Shown: positions 32,241 through 42,213 of the stretch, piece after piece
Position numbering within the stretch: position 1 is the first letter of the stretch
How the letters are laid out: every line of letters starts with the position of its first letter
Assembly: GCA_902381685.1 (NCBI GenBank)
Contig: LR698958.1
Coordinates: 418,297-482,296, forward strand
Direction: 5' to 3'
DNA from: Lachnospiraceae bacterium
GTDB lineage: Bacteria; Bacillota; Clostridia; Lachnospirales; Lachnospiraceae
Length of the DNA: 64,000 nt
Notes under the pieces: model-generated
Told to the model about the DNA's origin: nothing
What the model saw: only the letters and a program-made list of their open reading frames with translations
The model's database searches: none
Made by a program: the position numbers and the translations under genes

Positions 32241-35200
32241 TTAAATTGAAATTTCCTTCTGCAAAAACAGAGAATAAATAATTTTTTCTTTTACCTTTTT
32301 CCCCGTGAGCCTTTCCAAAGCCTCCCCATAATAATTTAACTGACCGCTATATTTCGCTTTTAATTCCAGCCCGTTTTTCACTCTGTCCGTTTTATAGTCT
32401 ACAACGACAAGTCCGTCCTCTTCCTCCAGCCAAACGTCAATGATTCCCTGTATCAAAAGAGTTTCTTCTATTTTTTCTTCCGGATAAATCTCTTTTGCAG
32501 GCACACCAAGAACAAAAGGCTGTTCCTTAAAAAGTTTTCCACATTTTGAGCATTTCTTCATTCTCTCTGCTATATCCGTCCGCAGGAAAGTTAAAAGGTC
32601 TTTTATGCGCACACATTTTTTCATCTCTTCGGAAATTCTTCCTTCCTCCGTAAGATGCTCCAAATATTCCTTCAGGCTTTCATAAGTGTACTCTTTTGTA
32701 AAATCTAACAGTTCCAGTACCTTATGATAAGTTGTTCCCCGCAAAACGCCCTTTATTCCTTCTTCTTCCGTGAGAACTTTCGGCAGAATCGGAATAATTT
32801 CTTCTTCCCGAATCAAAAGTTCTCCCGACTCTTCTGCAAGGTTTTTTCTTTTCTTCAATTCGGAAACAGTAAATTTTAATTTTAAGTCATTTTGATTTTC
32901 ATACGGATATCGGTATGAAAACTGTTTCTCCAACCGCTCCTTGAAATCCGAATCAAAAATCTGCTCCGTATCCCAGTTCTGTAATTTTTCTTTCGTATAT
33001 TCTGCACCGGTTTCCTCCTGTACTTCCTTTTGTACAAGTTCCTCCAAATTGATGACCGACACTTTTCCGACTCTTCGCTGCTCTGGATATCGCAAAAGCG
33101 CTGGTAATACCCAGTCGAAATAACTTCCCGCTTTTGAGAGCATCGTAAACGGCAACTGCTTTTCTTCCCGATTTTCCAAAACGGCATATGACATAAATTT
33201 TTTCTCCACCTGCGAAAGCGTTCCCGTCATAATCAGTTTTTCTTTTGCGCGGGTGAGGGCCACATAGAGTACGCGCAGTTCCTCCCCTATATTTTCCAGC
33301 ATAACTTCTCTTTGCATTGTCTTTTTTAGGAAGGTAGGTGATTTCATACGTTTCTCCAAATCAACTCTGTCCAAGCCGATTCCCAGTTCCGCATGGGTTA
33401 CAATCTCCCCTGTAATATCCTGCTTATTAAAACGCTTATTCATTCCCGAAACAAAAACAATCGGAAATTCCAATCCCTTGCTTTTATGGATACTCATGAG
33501 ACGGACGGCGTCCGCCTGTTCATCGGCAATATTTGCCTCCCCGTAATCCACATCGTATTTTTTCAACTGTTCCATATAGCGGACAAAGTTAAACAGTCCT
33601 TTATAACTTGTTCCTTCAAACGCTTTCGCCTTCTCCAAAAGCATATCTAAATTTGCTTTTCTCTGTTCGCCTCCCGCCATTACGGCAGTTTCATATCCGT
33701 ATCCGGTCTCCTCAATCACTCGCCAGAGCAATTCGTGTATAGCAGTATACGGTATCATTTCCCGAAAATATTCTATCTGTGCAAACAGTTTTTCCAGACG
33801 GTTTGCGAGAAGAGTATTTTTCCCTTCCTTTATATAACGTCTCACACAGCGATAAAAAGGAACTTCCTTATCTAAAGTGCGTATTTCTGCCAACTCTTCC
33901 CCCGAAAATTTCCCCATTCCCGATGTGAGAACGGAAACAAGTGGAATATCCTGATTCGGATTATCCAGCACCCGCAAATAATTCAACACCGTCTGAATTT
34001 CCTGTGTTTCAAAATACCCCTCTTTACTTCCCGTATAAGTCGGAATCCCTTCACGGTTTAAAATCCTCGCAAATACGTCCGTCCACCCTTTCAGACTTCG
34101 TGTCAGAATAACAATATCTCTATACCGGATTTGACGAAATTCTCCCGTTTGCTTATCCTGCACCCGGTGTTGCGCCATTAATTCCTTAATCCTTCTCGCT
34201 ACCGCTCTCGCCTCAAGTTCACGGGCAGTTTCTTCCACCTGTTCCTCACTCTCGCCGTCCATATCGACATCAATGACAAGCACTTCCGTCTCGTTTCCTT
34301 CTTTTTCTTTATAATCCGCCCCTACATATAAGGCAGCCTTGTCATCGTACTCCACTTTTCCGAGACCTTTTGTCATGATTTGTTCAAAGATAAAGTTGGT
34401 ACTGTCCAGCACTTCTCTCCTGCTTCGGAAATTCTTATGCAAATCAATCCTCTGCTTTGTACTGTCCTCTATATCATATGTATCAAACTTTTCCATAAAT
34501 AACTCAGGGCGTGACAGACGGAACCGATAAATACTCTGTTTTACGTCCCCCACCATGAAAATATTATTTTTCCCGCAGCCGACAGTAGATACACTTGTAA
34601 GAATTGCTTCCTGTGTCAGGTTACTGTCCTGATATTCGTCGATCATAACTTCCTTAAATCTTTTCTGATACTCTCTTGCCACCGGAGACGGTAAAATGGC
34701 ATCTCCCTCCTCCACCGTAAGGATCTGAAGCGCCAGATGCTCCATATCCCCAAAATCAATCAGATTTCTGCTTCGTTTTGCCTCCGTGTACAGGCACCCA
34801 AATTCTTTTACGAGAAAGACAAGTTCCTCCATCGTTTCTTTTGTTTTTGCCATATCCACTGCCATCTCTTCAATCGGCTGGAACAGATATGTTTTGACAA
34901 TGTCCGTAAGTAAATCTTTTGTCTGTTTTCTTGTTTCCTTTACAAAGGCAGAAAGTTCTTCCGACACACTTTTGTCTCGGTTTGGTTTTAATCTTTCTCC
35001 TGTCGGACAGTTCCTTTTTTCATAGAATGATGACAGGCTGTCCGACGCCAAAAATGATTTCCACCCCTCCGCTTCTTTTTCAAGCGTTTCCTTATACATA
35101 TATGGACCGTCCGGCTCTTCGCATGCTGAAATTCCCGATTCTAATATGGATACCGCATCTAAACCGTACCGTTTTATATTCTCAACTGCCCTTTTACAGT

Positions 35201-35834
35201 AGTCTGTATTTTCCAAGTCTACCACATCTTTCACATCATAAGGCTGTATGCAGGAGTCTAACCATTTCTCCCCGTTTGGATAACTCCCCGAGAACGTATA
35301 TAACTGTAAAATAAATTCTTCCAGTTTTTTGTCATCTCTTCCCGTGGCAAAACGCTCCACAAAGGAGAGAAACTTTTTATCGGCTTTTTCATACTGTTCT
35401 TCCAACAGTTCCTGCAAGACCTCTTTCTGCAAAAGTTTGAGTTCTCCCTCCTCGCCAATGCGGAAACTCGGATCCAAATCTATTGTATGGAAATATTCCC
35501 GTATAACCGAAAGACAGAAACTGTGAATAGTCGTAATCATTGCACTGTGAATTAAAGTGGACTGTTTCTGCAAATGTACATTGTCCGGATTCTCTTCCAA
35601 TTTTTTCTCAATTGCCGACAAAATCCTTTCTTTCATCTCCGAAGCTGCCGCTTCCGTAAATGTCACGATAAGAAGTTCGTCCACATTGATTGGCGGTTCG
35701 TCTTTTGTCAGCATCGTAATAATACGCTCTACCAAAACCGCTGTTTTTCCTGAGCCTGCCGCCGCCGACACAAGGATATTTCTGTTTCGCAGAGAGATTA
35801 CTTTCTCCTGCTCCGGTGTCCAATTCACTCCCAT
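32241..35834 (-). CDS. addA: ATP-dependent helicase/nuclease subunit A
   Basis: AddA is the helicase-nuclease that resects double-strand breaks together with AddB. The 1197 residues carry the UvrD-type Walker A VSAAAGSGKTAVL (about 25-33), motif II DEYQDSN, the RMSIHKSKGLEFP motif, RVLYVALTRAKEKL and a C-terminal RecB-type nuclease with DYKTDR. It starts 2 nt after addB. The PadR operon promoter begins right after its stop, and no clear terminator intervenes. Confidence 0.97.
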   Translation of the reverse strand: MGVNWTPEQEKVISLRNRNILVSAAAGSGKTAVLVERIITMLTKDEPPINVDELLIVTFTEAAASEMKERILSAIEKKLEENPDNVHLQKQSTLIHSAMITTIHSFCLSVIREYFHTIDLDPSFRIGEEGELKLLQKEVLQELLEEQYEKADKKFLSFVERFATGRDDKKLEEFILQLYTFSGSYPNGEKWLDSCIQPYDVKDVVDLENTDYCKRAVENIKRYGLDAVSILESGISACEEPDGPYMYKETLEKEAEGWKSFLASDSLSSFYEKRNCPTGERLKPNRDKSVSEELSAFVKETRKQTKDLLTDIVKTYLFQPIEEMAVDMAKTKETMEELVFLVKEFGCLYTEAKRSRNLIDFGDMEHLALQILTVEEGDAILPSPVAREYQKRFKEVMIDEYQDSNLTQEAILTSVSTVGCGKNNIFMVGDVKQSIYRFRLSRPELFMEKFDTYDIEDSTKQRIDLHKNFRSRREVLDSTNFIFEQIMTKGLGKVEYDDKAALYVGADYKEKEGNETEVLVIDVDMDGESEEQVEETARELEARAVARRIKELMAQHRVQDKQTGEFRQIRYRDIVILTRSLKGWTDVFARILNREGIPTYTGSKEGYFETQEIQTVLNYLRVLDNPNQDIPLVSVLTSGMGKFSGEELAEIRTLDKEVPFYRCVRRYIKEGKNTLLANRLEKLFAQIEYFREMIPYTAIHELLWRVIEETGYGYETAVMAGGEQRKANLDMLLEKAKAFEGTSYKGLFNFVRYMEQLKKYDVDYGEANIADEQADAVRLMSIHKSKGLEFPIVFVSGMNKRFNKQDITGEIVTHAELGIGLDRVDLEKRMKSPTFLKKTMQREVMLENIGEELRVLYVALTRAKEKLIMTGTLSQVEKKFMSYAVLENREEKQLPFTMLSKAGSYFDWVLPALLRYPEQRRVGKVSVINLEELVQKEVQEETGAEYTKEKLQNWDTEQIFDSDFKERLEKQFSYRYPYENQNDLKLKFTVSELKKRKNLAEESGELLIREEEIIPILPKVLTEEEGIKGVLRGTTYHKVLELLDFTKEYTYESLKEYLEHLTEEGRISEEMKKCVRIKDLLTFLRTDIAERMKKCSKCGKLFKEQPFVLGVPAKEIYPEEKIEETLLIQGIIDVWLEEEDGLVVVDYKTDRVKNGLELKAKYSGQLNYYGEALERLTGKKVKEKIIYSLFLQKEISI

Positions 35835-35836
35835 AT

Positions 35837-38800
35837 TTACAGTTCCTCCATCATTTTTTTCAATACTTCTTCGTCACTCAACCTGCCAAGTTTGCGGTAC
35901 TCACAGCCCTCAATCTTTTCATCAAAATGGCATACTCCCTTAAACTGACAGAAATCGCAGCCATAACTCGTTCCCATTTCATAAGGGGAAACCTCAATTT
36001 CTCCCTCCTGCATTCTTCCTTCTATATCTTTTACTTCTTTTTCCACATACCTGGAAATAATAGAAAACTCTTCTTCTGAAAACGCTTTTGATGTCTTGGA
36101 AAGGCTTCCGTTTTTGTTTTTTCCCACCGGAATTGCCAGCGAATTACCGCTGAATTCCCTGTCCAAATGGTTAATGACTTCCTCGTTTGCATTTACAATT
36201 CCGTCCAATCGAAGTTTGGATAAGACCGTTTCTTCCCATTTGTCCTCCTCCACTTTATCAATAATCGGATCTTTCATCTGGTAATAGAAAAGCCCCGCCG
36301 GGACAACTTTTTTCTCCGGCTGTTTTCTTCTCTCCAATTCCACCGCCATATTCATATACATTGCCAACTGCAGTTGCAGCCCGTGATAAAGAGATGCCAG
36401 ACTGAACGTCTTTGTACCTGTCTTATAATCAATTACTTTTACATATACCCTGTCTTCCGTTTCATAGATGTCAATTCTGTCTATCTTTCCTTTTCCAAAA
36501 GAAACCTCGTAGCCGCTTGGAACAAAATCGCCCTTCTCCAACTGTTTTGCCAGCGCCCACACAGTGCGTTTCATCATTCGTTTGATGCGGGTAATCATAT
36601 ATTCATTTCTCGCCGAACTGTAGAGAACCGTATTTCCATAGTCCGTAATGCTCGTTTCCACGCTTTCCTCAATCAGTTCCTCCGCCACTTCTTTCGGCAG
36701 GGTTGTCCATGTATACCCGCTTTTAACAAGATTTCGGGAAAATATTTCGATTGCCCTGTGGAAAATATTCCCCAAGTCGACAGCCTCAAACCTATACTCT
36801 TTTCTCTCTTTCAACCGCAGACCGTAGGATAAAAAATGTGCAAATGCACACGCCGCAAATCTTTCCAACCGTGTGACACTTCCCTCAATCTTTTCTCCGT
36901 AAAGTTTTTCTGCCATCTGTTTTGACAGCCTGTCTTCCGGCATTTTATAAAATCCCGCTTCAATCAGATTGTCAATGATTCCTTCCCAATCTTCATCTTT
37001 CCGATAAGACGTATATAATTCCAGCCATTCGTCGGTAATCTCTTCCCTTCTTCTCTGCAAACCGGAGATAATATAGGTAATCCCCGCTTTTTTCGTCAGT
37101 TCCAACTCGGTAAACTTCTTCTCCTCTTCCTCGTTTACATGAAGCATCGGGTATAATCTTTTTAAATCCTGCAAAAAATATGCCGGTCGTATTCCCTTTC
37201 CGTCTCCGCTCACTTTGCTGTAAGAGACATATACTTTTTCACTCGGTTTTGTCAGATTCATATACAGGTAGAACTTCTGAATGTAAATCTTCTCTTTTCC
37301 GTTCGGTGCAAGCGGGATTTTCCGTGCCTCAAATATTTTCCTGTCCTGTTCCGAGAGAAGACCGTTTCCCGCCTGATTTCCCGGAATGAACACATCATTT
37401 GCCCCGACAAAAAACAGTACTTTCACTTCTTTTAACCTTGTTCTCTCCATATCACCTACAATGACTTCATCAATTCCCGGCGGAATCACGCCGACTTTCG
37501 CCTCCTCAAATCCTGCGTCCAACAGGGCACAATACTCTTTTAGCGGTAAATATTCATCGCCCAAAAGTTCAATAAATTTATCAAAGATTTCAATTACGAT
37601 ACGATAAATCTGCGCATACTCTTTTGCAAGCGCAGGTTCATTATTCTCCTGAAATGTTTCCTCATATTTCACCAATTTTTCCTGCAACTTCTCCTGCATA
37701 AAGAAACTGTGGAGCGTAAGAGTAATCTCCGTCACCGTCTTTCTTCTCTTTTTCAAAACGCTCATGACGTCCTGAATCATCTTTACAAATTCACTTCGGA
37801 TTTCATTGACTTTTTCTAACTCTTCCTCCGAAAGTCCCGTGTAAGTGCGAACCCATTTCTCATTCCACTTTTTATATCCTTTTATCCCCATAGCGATAAC
37901 ATAGTTTTCCAGTATGTCTATATCTTCCCGTGAAAACCCAGTAAGCCCCGTTCTGAGAAATCGGAACACACTCTCGTAAGTCAAATTTTGTTCCGCCATC
38001 GCCAAAAGACTTCTGATATATTCCACAAAAGAATTCAACAAAACGCTTCGCTTATAATCCATGAAAATCGGAATAGTGTACACTTCTGCCATTTTTTCCA
38101 TATAGTCCGCATAAGTTGCAATATTTCCTGCAATAATTGCAATATCCCTGTACCTATATCCTTTTATCCGCACTAAATGACGGATTTCCTGCATAACAAA
38201 AGCAGTTTCGTCCTTAGGCATCTTTGCACAGTGGAGAGATAGACTCTCCTGTTCCCCCGAAAAACTGTCTGTCGTATATCGGAATAAATGTTTTTCCAAA
38301 AATGCCAACGGAGGATTCTCGCGAAAACGATAAGCAGGATTTTGCGGCAGACAGACCGGCTCCACAATCTCCACTCTCTCCTCTTTAGCAAGCGCTGTCA
38401 ATCCTGTCACCAGCCTTTTACTTAACGCAAATAACTGATACGGGTGAGTAAATGTATACGGATTTTCTCTCTCATCTATCGTCACGGTCACAACAACTTT
38501 TTTGCAGACATGGAGCAATTCTTTCATCACTTTATCCTGCACGGGCGTAAATCCCGTAAATCCGTCAAAGGCAATAACACTGTCCTTTAAGATATCCGAT
38601 TTCCCAATAACGTGACACAATACGTCCAAGAGTTCCTCGTTTGTAATATATTTGTCGGAAAGATACCGCGAAAATCCCTCATAGACTTTTGCAATATCTT
38701 TTAATTTCCACTGGAAATACGTTCCTTCTTCCACAGAATCCGCCATTTTATCCAGAGTATCAACGTCAATGTTATATTGTGCAAACTCGGAAAGAACAGA

Positions 38801-39169
38801 TTTCATCTCCCCTATATAACCGTGTTTCTTTAAATTTCCACGCAGTACCTTTAACTCGTCCTCGTTATCCCCCGCAATTTTTCGCAAAATCAGACTTTTC
38901 CCTGTATCATCTAAAATAATCCTCTGATTTCCACCTACCTCTTCAAAGATGCGGTGGGCAAGACGCCCAAAACTCAGCACATCAATATTCATAATTCCTT
39001 TTCTTTCATGTGCCATAACTAAGTCCTTTTGTGTCTGCATGGTAAACTGTTCAGGGACGATAACGAAATAATTTTCTGCAGGGTTTTTTATCGATTCTTC
39101 CACAATGTACCGATGTAAATAGTGTGATTTTCCCGCACCTGAACTGCCGAATATAAATTGTAATGACAT
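35837..39169 (-). CDS. addB: ATP-dependent helicase/nuclease subunit B
   Basis: AddB is an inactivated helicase with a second nuclease. The 1110 residues show an N-terminal Walker A GSSGAGKSHYL, a RecB-type nuclease with VIDYKTGTKTF, and cysteines of the iron-sulphur staple: an upstream Cys in RFAACAFAHFL and the C-terminal GCDFCQFKGVC. It is first of the addB-addA pair and follows the small methylase gene by 10 nt. Confidence 0.97.
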   Translation of the reverse strand: MSLQFIFGSSGAGKSHYLHRYIVEESIKNPAENYFVIVPEQFTMQTQKDLVMAHERKGIMNIDVLSFGRLAHRIFEEVGGNQRIILDDTGKSLILRKIAGDNEDELKVLRGNLKKHGYIGEMKSVLSEFAQYNIDVDTLDKMADSVEEGTYFQWKLKDIAKVYEGFSRYLSDKYITNEELLDVLCHVIGKSDILKDSVIAFDGFTGFTPVQDKVMKELLHVCKKVVVTVTIDERENPYTFTHPYQLFALSKRLVTGLTALAKEERVEIVEPVCLPQNPAYRFRENPPLAFLEKHLFRYTTDSFSGEQESLSLHCAKMPKDETAFVMQEIRHLVRIKGYRYRDIAIIAGNIATYADYMEKMAEVYTIPIFMDYKRSVLLNSFVEYIRSLLAMAEQNLTYESVFRFLRTGLTGFSREDIDILENYVIAMGIKGYKKWNEKWVRTYTGLSEEELEKVNEIRSEFVKMIQDVMSVLKKRRKTVTEITLTLHSFFMQEKLQEKLVKYEETFQENNEPALAKEYAQIYRIVIEIFDKFIELLGDEYLPLKEYCALLDAGFEEAKVGVIPPGIDEVIVGDMERTRLKEVKVLFFVGANDVFIPGNQAGNGLLSEQDRKIFEARKIPLAPNGKEKIYIQKFYLYMNLTKPSEKVYVSYSKVSGDGKGIRPAYFLQDLKRLYPMLHVNEEEEKKFTELELTKKAGITYIISGLQRRREEITDEWLELYTSYRKDEDWEGIIDNLIEAGFYKMPEDRLSKQMAEKLYGEKIEGSVTRLERFAACAFAHFLSYGLRLKERKEYRFEAVDLGNIFHRAIEIFSRNLVKSGYTWTTLPKEVAEELIEESVETSITDYGNTVLYSSARNEYMITRIKRMMKRTVWALAKQLEKGDFVPSGYEVSFGKGKIDRIDIYETEDRVYVKVIDYKTGTKTFSLASLYHGLQLQLAMYMNMAVELERRKQPEKKVVPAGLFYYQMKDPIIDKVEEDKWEETVLSKLRLDGIVNANEEVINHLDREFSGNSLAIPVGKNKNGSLSKTSKAFSEEEFSIISRYVEKEVKDIEGRMQEGEIEVSPYEMGTSYGCDFCQFKGVCHFDEKIEGCEYRKLGRLSDEEVLKKMMEEL

Positions 39170-39179
39170 GCTTTTCCTC

Positions 39180-39752
39180 CTATAGTTTTATTATCATCGC
39201 CGGAATGGGCGGATTGTTTGGACGGTTGTAGTATTCACTCACTATGACAAGATATTTTTTGCTGTCCAACGTGCGCAAATATTGTAAAATCCCGTCTTTT
39301 TCCTCAAATCCGCTGTCTCCGCCACTGTAAATACAAAGGCTCATCAGACCTCCCTTTTTTAATAGAGACAAACCGGTTTCTATTGCCTTTATACTGCTTT
39401 CCTTTTTTGTGGAAAGTGAATGATCCCCACCCGGAAGATAACCGAAATTAAATACAATGCAGGATACTTCTTCTTTTACAATCTCACCGATTTCCTCATG
39501 ACTTTGTAAAATCAGTTCTGCCCTACTGTCCAGTTTCTTTTCCTCCAGTCTTTCCTTCGTTCTTCGGAGAGCCTGTTCCTGTATGTCAAAAGCGTATACT
39601 TTCCCCTTTTCTCCCACAAGTTCTGCCAACAGCAATGTATCGTTTCCGTTTCCCGCCGTTGCATCAACACAGGTTTCTCCCTCCTTTACATGATTTTTTA
39701 TAAAATGGTGACACCACTCTGTTATCTGATATTTTTTCATCTTCTTCTCCAT
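39180..39752 (-). CDS. SAM-dependent methyltransferase (rRNA methylase, YtqB-like)
   Basis: The 190-residue protein has the class I methyltransferase start CVDATAGNGNDTLLLAEL (SAM loop), FDIQEQAL and the YtqB/rRNA-methylase motif VFNFGYLPGGDHS, with a tail YYNRPNNPPIPAM. Bacillus YtqB has this size and layout, and its target has been proposed as an RNA or tRNA base. Ten nt separate it from addB, so it is probably co-transcribed with the repair genes, although no functional link is obvious. Confidence 0.87.
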   Translation of the reverse strand: MEKKMKKYQITEWCHHFIKNHVKEGETCVDATAGNGNDTLLLAELVGEKGKVYAFDIQEQALRRTKERLEEKKLDSRAELILQSHEEIGEIVKEEVSCIVFNFGYLPGGDHSLSTKKESSIKAIETGLSLLKKGGLMSLCIYSGGDSGFEEKDGILQYLRTLDSKKYLVIVSEYYNRPNNPPIPAMIIKL

Positions 39753-39761
39753 TATACAATG

Positions 39762-39790
39762 AACGGAGAATTCCCATGAAATTCTCCGTT
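39762..39790. terminator. Hairpin downstream of hflX
   Basis: AACGGAGAATT (39762-39772) pairs with AATTCTCCGTT (39780-39790) over a 7-nt loop. The T-rich run follows the stem on the plus strand, although both neighbours are on the minus strand. On the minus strand only a short T stretch follows, so it may work in both directions, better against antisense reading. Confidence 0.55.
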
Positions 39791-39799
39791 TTTCTTTTC

Positions 39800-41047
39800 T
39801 TATTGAATTTTGCCATAAATTTCTACAGGTACATAAGCTTTGACAAAAATGCCCTCTTCCCTATATTCTTCCGTGAGAAGTTCACCGTACTTCCGAATCA
39901 ACTGGATTTTTCCCGCTTCGGCATAGGAATAAATTCTCTCCACCAGCACTTTCTGCTGGCGCAATACTTCCTCAATCGTTTCCAGAAGACCGCTCAGACC
40001 TTCTCCTGTCTTTGCGGAGATTTTTACAATATAATCCGCCTTAAAATCTCTTATAATCATTTCACCGTCAGCCTTATCCTGCTTGTTAAACGCAGTGATG
40101 ATCGGTTTGTTTACCACTTCCAACTGCTGCAGCGTCTCATACACGATATGCATCTGCTCGTCCAACTGTGGATTTGAAGCGTCCACAACATGCAAAATAA
40201 TATCCGCATATTTCGCCTCCTCCAGCGTACTTTTAAACGCTTCTATCAGATGATGCGGCAGTTTTCGGATAAATCCTACCGTATCCGTCAAAAGAATCTC
40301 CTGTTTGCTCTGCAATTTCAGTCCTCTTGTTGTCGGATCCAGTGTGGCAAACAGTTTGTCCTCCTCCAAAACGGACGCCCCTGTCAGTTTATTTAACAGG
40401 GTGGATTTCCCCGCATTTGTATAACCTACGATGGCCACAACCGGAAGATGATTGCGGTTTCTCTGCTCACGTGTCACTTCCCTGTGACGCTTCACTTCTT
40501 TCAGTTCTCTGTTCAACTGGGCGATTCTTCCTTTGATTAAACGTCTGTCCATCTCCAGTTTCTTCTCTCCCGGTCCTCTTGTTCCGATTCCGCCGCCAAG
40601 TCTTGAGAGAGATTTCCCAAGACCTACAAGTCTTGACTGACGATATTTTAACTGCGCAAGTTCAACCTGAATTTTTCCTTCGCTTGTAGACGCCCGCTCC
40701 GCAAATATATCCAAAATAATCAGTGTTCTGTCCATCACTTTCGTATCAAGTGCGTCCTGAAGATTTCCCAGTTGTGCAGGGGAAAGTTCATCATCACAGA
40801 TAATTCCGGTTGCCTCCGTCTCCCACAGAAGTTCTTTAATCTCATCAATCTTTCCTTTACCCACATAAGTACCCGGGTGAATCTGCTCACGTTTCTGTAT
40901 CACTCTTCCAACGGTAACCGCCCCCGCAGTTCTCGCCAGTTCCTCAAGTTCGTCCAATGATTTTTCCGTGTCATCATTTTCCTCCACGCTGACACCGACC
41001 AAAATAACTTTTTCTATTTCTTTTGATAACTCTATCATTTCTGCCAT
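39800..41047 (-). CDS. hflX: GTPase HflX
   Basis: HflX binds the 50S ribosome and splits stalled or hibernating 70S ribosomes. The start is placed at the ATG at 41047 (MAEMIELSK); the longer open frame upstream only overlaps the lipoprotein gene. The 415 residues show the HflX N-terminal domain with HPGTYVGKGKIDEIK, the RLGGGIGTRGPGEKKLE linker, G1 GYTNAGKSTLL, G3 DTVGFIRKLPHHL and G4 NKQD. It follows the TPR lipoprotein and ArsR genes in the same direction. Confidence 0.95.
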   Translation of the reverse strand: MAEMIELSKEIEKVILVGVSVEENDDTEKSLDELEELARTAGAVTVGRVIQKREQIHPGTYVGKGKIDEIKELLWETEATGIICDDELSPAQLGNLQDALDTKVMDRTLIILDIFAERASTSEGKIQVELAQLKYRQSRLVGLGKSLSRLGGGIGTRGPGEKKLEMDRRLIKGRIAQLNRELKEVKRHREVTREQRNRNHLPVVAIVGYTNAGKSTLLNKLTGASVLEEDKLFATLDPTTRGLKLQSKQEILLTDTVGFIRKLPHHLIEAFKSTLEEAKYADIILHVVDASNPQLDEQMHIVYETLQQLEVVNKPIITAFNKQDKADGEMIIRDFKADYIVKISAKTGEGLSGLLETIEEVLRQQKVLVERIYSYAEAGKIQLIRKYGELLTEEYREEGIFVKAYVPVEIYGKIQ

Positions 41048-41051
41048 ATTT

Positions 41052-41579
41052 TTATCTCGTCTCCAAAAATTCTGCTTCCTTTTTTGCCTTCTCGTCGTCA
41101 GGATACTTCTCAACATATGCTGAAATTTTTGCCTTTGCACTGCTCCAATCATTGAGTTTTTCATAGGCAACAATCTCGTTGTAGGACATTTCCTGCAACT
41201 GCTTTTCATTAAGCCCATCGCTGCTCATGCCTTTTAAATAATACGAAAGAGCCTCCTCATAGTTTCCTGATTTCATCTCACAGTCGCCAAAAATCTGATA
41301 AACGGTCGCCGTAGGTTTCCCCTTTTCTTTCAGATAATTTAGCATTGCCTCTTTCGCTTTATCATATTCTTTTAATTCCCAGTAGGCAATTCCCTGTCCG
41401 TGATAGGCTTCCGCAACCTGTTCTCCCCCGTCAATTGCTTTATCAAAACTTTTTATCGCTTCTTTGTACTCTTTTTTCTCCAGATGTTCTATCCCTTTAT
41501 CCACTTTTCCCGCACAGCCTGTCATTAAAACCGTGCATACAAAACACAACAATATAGCCGTTTTTCTTTTCTTTATCAT
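41052..41579 (-). CDS. TPR-repeat lipoprotein
   Basis: The 175-residue protein has a lipoprotein signal (MIKKRKTAILLCFV, lipobox LMTGC with C22) and then three to four TPR-type helix pairs (KGIEHLEKKEYKEAIKSF, AYHGQGIAYWELKEYDKA, and so on). It should be tethered outside the membrane and act as a protein-protein contact surface. It lies 11 nt after the ArsR gene and just ahead of hflX; why these three are together is not obvious. Confidence 0.88.
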   Translation of the reverse strand: MIKKRKTAILLCFVCTVLMTGCAGKVDKGIEHLEKKEYKEAIKSFDKAIDGGEQVAEAYHGQGIAYWELKEYDKAKEAMLNYLKEKGKPTATVYQIFGDCEMKSGNYEEALSYYLKGMSSDGLNEKQLQEMSYNEIVAYEKLNDWSSAKAKISAYVEKYPDDEKAKKEAEFLETR

Positions 41580-41590
41580 GATGTTTCTCC

Positions 41591-41950
41591 TTATTCTGAA
41601 ATATGCTCCATTCCCTGATTTAAAATCGTCTGAATATGTCCGTCCGCCAAAGAATAAAATACCGTTTTCCCCTCTCTTCTATTCTTTACTAACTTCACCT
41701 GCTTTAATACACGAAGTTGGTGTGAGATAGCCGACTGCGTCATCTGAAGTACTTCCGCCAAATCACACACGCACATTTCTGACTGCAGCAGTACATACAA
41801 AATCTTCACCCTCGTGGCATCTCCAAACACTTTAAAAAAATCTGCCAAATCAGTCAGCGTCTCCTCTTTTGGCATATGCTCCTCCACCTGATGGATTGCT
41901 TTTGTATGAATATGTGTCGAGCCACAACACTCCACTTCTAATTTTCCCAT
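41591..41950 (-). CDS. ArsR/SmtB-family metal sensor (CadC-like)
   Basis: The 119-residue winged-helix repressor carries both known metal sites of the family. The alpha-3N set is C8, C9 with C60 and C62 in MCVCDLAEVL, which in CadC binds Cd/Pb. The alpha-5 set is D103, H105, H116 and E119 in DGHIQTILNQGMEHISE, which binds Zn. Metal binding releases DNA. It heads a run with the TPR lipoprotein and hflX genes. Its likely operator lies at the P-type ATPase gene, about 5 kb away. A typical operator is not seen at its own promoter. Confidence 0.93.
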   Translation of the reverse strand: MGKLEVECCGSTHIHTKAIHQVEEHMPKEETLTDLADFFKVFGDATRVKILYVLLQSEMCVCDLAEVLQMTQSAISHQLRVLKQVKLVKNRREGKTVFYSLADGHIQTILNQGMEHISE

Positions 41951-41981
41951 GTTATACTTCCTTTCTAAACACTCTAAACTT

Positions 41982-42009
41982 ATTATAACGGATTTCCCTT
42001 ATCGGTCAA
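41982..42009 (-). promoter_or_regulatory. Promoter of the arsR-type gene
   Basis: On the minus strand TTGACC (42004-42009), 16 bp and TATAAT (41982-41987), about 30 bp before the start codon. No ATATGAA/TTCATAT palindrome overlaps it. Confidence 0.7.
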
Positions 42010-42142
42010 GTTCTCCCGGTACAACACGTTCCATTTTTCATTCACCTTACCAGTCTCCAATCTATCAATAAGTCTGATTTTATCACATTGTTCTTACAAA
42101 TGTAAAGGGTTGGTAAAACTGTGTTAAAGTTCGGTAAGTTCT

Positions 42143-42171
42143 CTTACAAAGAAATTTTAATCTGCTATAAT
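42143..42171 (+). promoter_or_regulatory. Promoter of the phosphoesterase gene
   Basis: TATAAT at 42166-42171 with CTTACA (42143-42148) 17 bp upstream, about 43 bp before the ATG at 42214. GGTAA occurs twice upstream (near 42113 and 42133), which might be a binding site, but this is weak. Confidence 0.5.
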
Positions 42172-42213
42172 CCCGTTTGTAAACATCAAAACGAACATGA
42201 AAGGAAAGCAAAG

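Noticed and set aside
39800..41218. A longer HflX start at 41218
   Set aside because: The extra 57 residues are a frame-shifted reading of the lipoprotein gene end. The proper HflX N-terminus begins at 41047.
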